Shown piece by piece: positions 36,985-38,678 of a stretch of 38,678 nt of DNA. Location: positions 1 through 38,678 of IMG/VR virus record IMGVR_UViG_3300032087_005120; one strand, given 5' to 3'. The position numbers were made by a program, and so were the translations under genes. The number at the start of each line of letters is the position of its first letter. Positions within the stretch are counted from its first letter, which is position 1. Under the pieces are notes generated by a model that was given only the letters and a program-made list of their open reading frames with translations, searched no databases and had not been told where the DNA came from. Origin of the DNA: a virus.

Positions 36985-37239
36985 TTATTTTTTTGGGGTC
37001 ACGGCACCTGTAAATAATTTAGGGGCAATGACGTTTACGTCTCGTCTAATATCAGCTTCTGTTGTATCCGTATCGGCATTATCAATGTCTGCCTGACACT
37101 CTTCATGAGAGGTATACTCTACGCCAGTTCTTGTATTAGTAATTGTTGTTTCGACCTTACAGCTATAGACAGGGATTTGATTTCCCTCAATGTCGTATTC
37201 ATAGCGTAAGATGACCGGTTCATCTGTAATCTTTGCCAT
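36985..37239 (-). CDS. Hypothetical protein (84 aa)
   Basis: 84 residues, beta-strand rich at first (PVILRYEYDIEGNQIPVYSC, KVETTITNTRTGVEYTSHEE) with an acidic middle (DIDNADTDTTEADI). It lies 8 bases upstream of the preceding virion gene in the leftward operon. No known family. A small head or tail decoration protein is possible. Confidence 0.6.
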   Translation of the reverse strand: MAKITDEPVILRYEYDIEGNQIPVYSCKVETTITNTRTGVEYTSHEECQADIDNADTDTTEADIRRDVNVIAPKLFTGAVTPKK

Positions 37240-37270
37240 AGTATAGTTTTATAGGCGAAAAGATAGGAAA

Positions 37271-37825
37271 TCAACCGATTATATTGCCTAAATCACAAGT
37301 CAAAGATAGTTTACTACTTTCGATATTAATTACTTCGTGTTCTGTATTTTTATCAAAAAATAAACAATCTTGGTTCTTTAGCGTTCTTTTTTCGCCCCCA
37401 ATTAACCACTCAGACTCACCATAAATATTCTTTACTAAGACAGCATAATCATGAGTATGTTTAGGAAAAGATACTGATTTTCTACCACTTCCTAAATAGA
37501 GATTACAGTTACGAAAACTTTTACAGTAACTATTAATCAGTTGTTGAATAATCCAAATATCTCTAGTCAAACCACCACAGTTAGACAATATTAACGTATA
37601 TCCCTCTTCATAAGTTTTTATACATTTTTCTGAGTCTAAATATCCATCTTGTTTAAAAAAATCTTGATGCTTGATTCCCTTTTCTTTTATACATTCAAGA
37701 GAGGGTTGCCCATCATGATACTCTTTTGGCCATCTCATTCTGTCAAGAAATCTTTCAAGAATCATTTCTTCTGTTAAATTTATTTTTTTATTATTAATAG
37801 TTTTAACTAAATTGTCTAAAGACAT
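37271..37825 (-). CDS. Cupin-fold protein in the virion gene cluster (184 aa)
   Basis: 184 residues. The C-terminal half fits the cupin metal-binding pattern: FPKHTHDYAVLVKNIYGESE (HxH plus later acidic residue) and, after WLIGGEKRTLKNQDCLFFDK, NTEHEVIN (third His, then N). Such proteins are metal-dependent oxygenases, isomerases or simply binding proteins. The N-terminal part (NKKINLTEEMILERFLDRMR) is helical. No 2-oxoglutarate-binding arginine can be assigned, so I do not call a dioxygenase. Placed between virion genes with adjoining start and stop (base 37825). Role unknown. Confidence 0.6.
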   Translation of the reverse strand: MSLDNLVKTINNKKINLTEEMILERFLDRMRWPKEYHDGQPSLECIKEKGIKHQDFFKQDGYLDSEKCIKTYEEGYTLILSNCGGLTRDIWIIQQLINSYCKSFRNCNLYLGSGRKSVSFPKHTHDYAVLVKNIYGESEWLIGGEKRTLKNQDCLFFDKNTEHEVINIESSKLSLTCDLGNIIG

Positions 37826-38166
37826 TATTGTTGAATCAATCCTCTATTTACTTCTAAAATAGAGACTGTAGCACTAACCCCAGAAGTATCTGAACTACTT
37901 AAAACTAAGGTATCACTCTCTTCTAAAATGATAGGACCTTTTGCTAAATTACATATAGTAGGTCCTGTAATATCAGCATAAGCTACTTGAACAGCAGTGT
38001 TGGAATTACTTGCATCAAAGACATAGGCTCTCACAACTTTACTACCACTTTCATTCGTAACTTGAATGTTCTGAATAATAGCTCTGGTTAAAGAATCAGT
38101 AGCATAAACTACCGTATTAGAGGTATCACTAGGATCAAAGAATGCGTTTTTATAAATATTAGACAT
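37825..38166 (-). CDS. Small beta-rich virion protein (113 aa)
   Basis: 113 residues starting MSNIYKNAFFDPSDTSNTVV, rich in Thr, Ser, Val and Asn with alternating strand pattern (AIIQNIQVTNESGSKVVRAY, ILEESDTLVLSSSDTSGVSA). Similar small proteins occur in marine phages as capsid decoration or tail-associated proteins, often next to a paralogue-like larger protein, as here. Shared bases with both neighbours (38166, 37825) show tight coupling. Confidence 0.65.
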   Translation of the reverse strand: MSNIYKNAFFDPSDTSNTVVYATDSLTRAIIQNIQVTNESGSKVVRAYVFDASNSNTAVQVAYADITGPTICNLAKGPIILEESDTLVLSSSDTSGVSATVSILEVNRGLIQQ

Positions 38167-38678
38167 TAGTTTTGTTTATACAATATGTTTAAAGATGCGG
38201 AAACATTAAAACTTACAGATGGTGAACTGGATTCTGCTCTAAATTCAATATCGCTTTTCTCCGTTATTTTAAGAGGAAAAGTGTAGTCCTGTAAATGATT
38301 TCCGTTACTTATTGTAATTATTTCTTTTGTATTAAATACTCCACCATAAGGTCTTACAACTAATAAAGTTTTTAATACAGCAGGAGTGTTTGATGATGTT
38401 CCTGTTGAAATATTTGTTTGATAAATATAAGCAGTATAACCAGCAGGTACTGTCCAAAATGCTTGAAGTGTTTGATTCGTACCATCTCCATTGATTGTAG
38501 TATATTTATTTGCAGGAACTCCTGATGTTACTGTTCCTGTTCCTACATATATAATTCCTGCATTTACTCCATTACTTCCTGCTGTTAAAACTAATGCTCT
38601 ATTAACTCTTAAATAAGTATTAGATGTAGTAACAGCAGTTTGACCATTCATCGTTATAGTTTCTGAAACTTCATTATA
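38166..38678 (-). CDS. Beta-rich virion protein, N-terminus cut by window edge
   Basis: The frame stays open to base 38678 (nine more codons, YNEVSETIT, precede the first visible Met), so the true start lies outside. The visible 170 residues are Thr/Asn/Val-rich and beta-like: SNTYLRVNRALVLTAGSNGV, NAGIIYVGTGTVTSGVPANK, AFWTVPAGYTAYIYQTNIST, FPLKITEKSDIEFRAESSSP. The NAG-x-I-x-x-G-x-G and VPAGxTAYI segments recall virion proteins of marine podoviruses (tail or capsid fibre-like). No catalytic motif. Confidence 0.7.
   Translation of the reverse strand, partial: YNEVSETITMNGQTAVTTSNTYLRVNRALVLTAGSNGVNAGIIYVGTGTVTSGVPANKYTTINGDGTNQTLQAFWTVPAGYTAYIYQTNISTGTSSNTPAVLKTLLVVRPYGGVFNTKEIITISNGNHLQDYTFPLKITEKSDIEFRAESSSPSVSFNVSASLNILYKQN

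Noticed and set aside
1-38678. tRNA genes, integrase or lysogeny repressor
   Set aside because: No cloverleaf with a T-loop, no tyrosine or serine recombinase motifs and no classic CI-type helix-turn-helix repressor were recognised by reading; a tRNA scan would be decisive.

Overview
This window is most of the genome of a lytic-looking, tailed double-stranded DNA phage. Gene content and order (terminase, long portal, scaffold, very large internal-virion-type proteins, family A DNA polymerase, co-chaperonin, many lysine-rich mini-proteins) resemble marine podovirus-like phages of alphaproteobacteria; that host assignment is inference from resemblance. Base composition is AT-rich, roughly 35-40% G+C by eye. 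Both ends cut through genes: a scaffold-like gene on the left and a virion protein gene on the right. The major capsid and tail-tube genes are not seen and probably lie outside the window. I saw no integrase, tRNA or CRISPR array.

Layout. (1) 1-6809, minus strand: scaffold fragment, GroES-like co-chaperonin, holin cluster, lysine/glycine-rich mini-proteins, portal and large terminase. (2) 6810-10600: a markedly AT-rich accessory cassette with a class II glutamine amidotransferase, an amidoligase and small divergent genes. It is bordered on both sides by a dispersed ~15-bp AT palindrome, tightly clustered at 9644-10553. (3) 10595-11901, minus: two PD-(D/E)XK-type nuclease genes and the small terminase. 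(4) 11902-14911: a repeat- and palindrome-rich control region, then a plus-strand operon of small genes, a methyltransferase and a GNAT. (5) 15002-19265: small genes on both strands with clear terminators, a long-stem structured element (16317-16450), a ribbon-helix-helix protein, a gamma-glutamylcyclotransferase-like enzyme and an SNF2-type helicase. (6) 19315-27598, plus: the replication module of cytosine methyltransferase (with a second protein nested in another frame), SSB-like protein, AEP-type primase, UvrD-like helicase and DNA polymerase I. (7) 27595-38678, minus: T4-type lysozyme, a virion muramidase-like protein, a 1482-residue internal protein and further virion genes, including a cupin.

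How the parts work together. The plus-strand module copies the DNA: the primase starts strands, the helicase opens the duplex, PolA extends and the SSB coats. The minus-strand modules build the particle, package DNA and lyse the host. The methyltransferase could protect phage DNA.

Main candidates for undescribed biology: the dual-coded methyltransferase gene with an internal ribosome-binding site (19487-20428); the amidoligase/amidotransferase/cyclotransferase set, which may make a peptide-like modification; the stop/start palindrome family around that cassette; the long-stem element at 16317-16450; and an apparent AUU start on the helicase.
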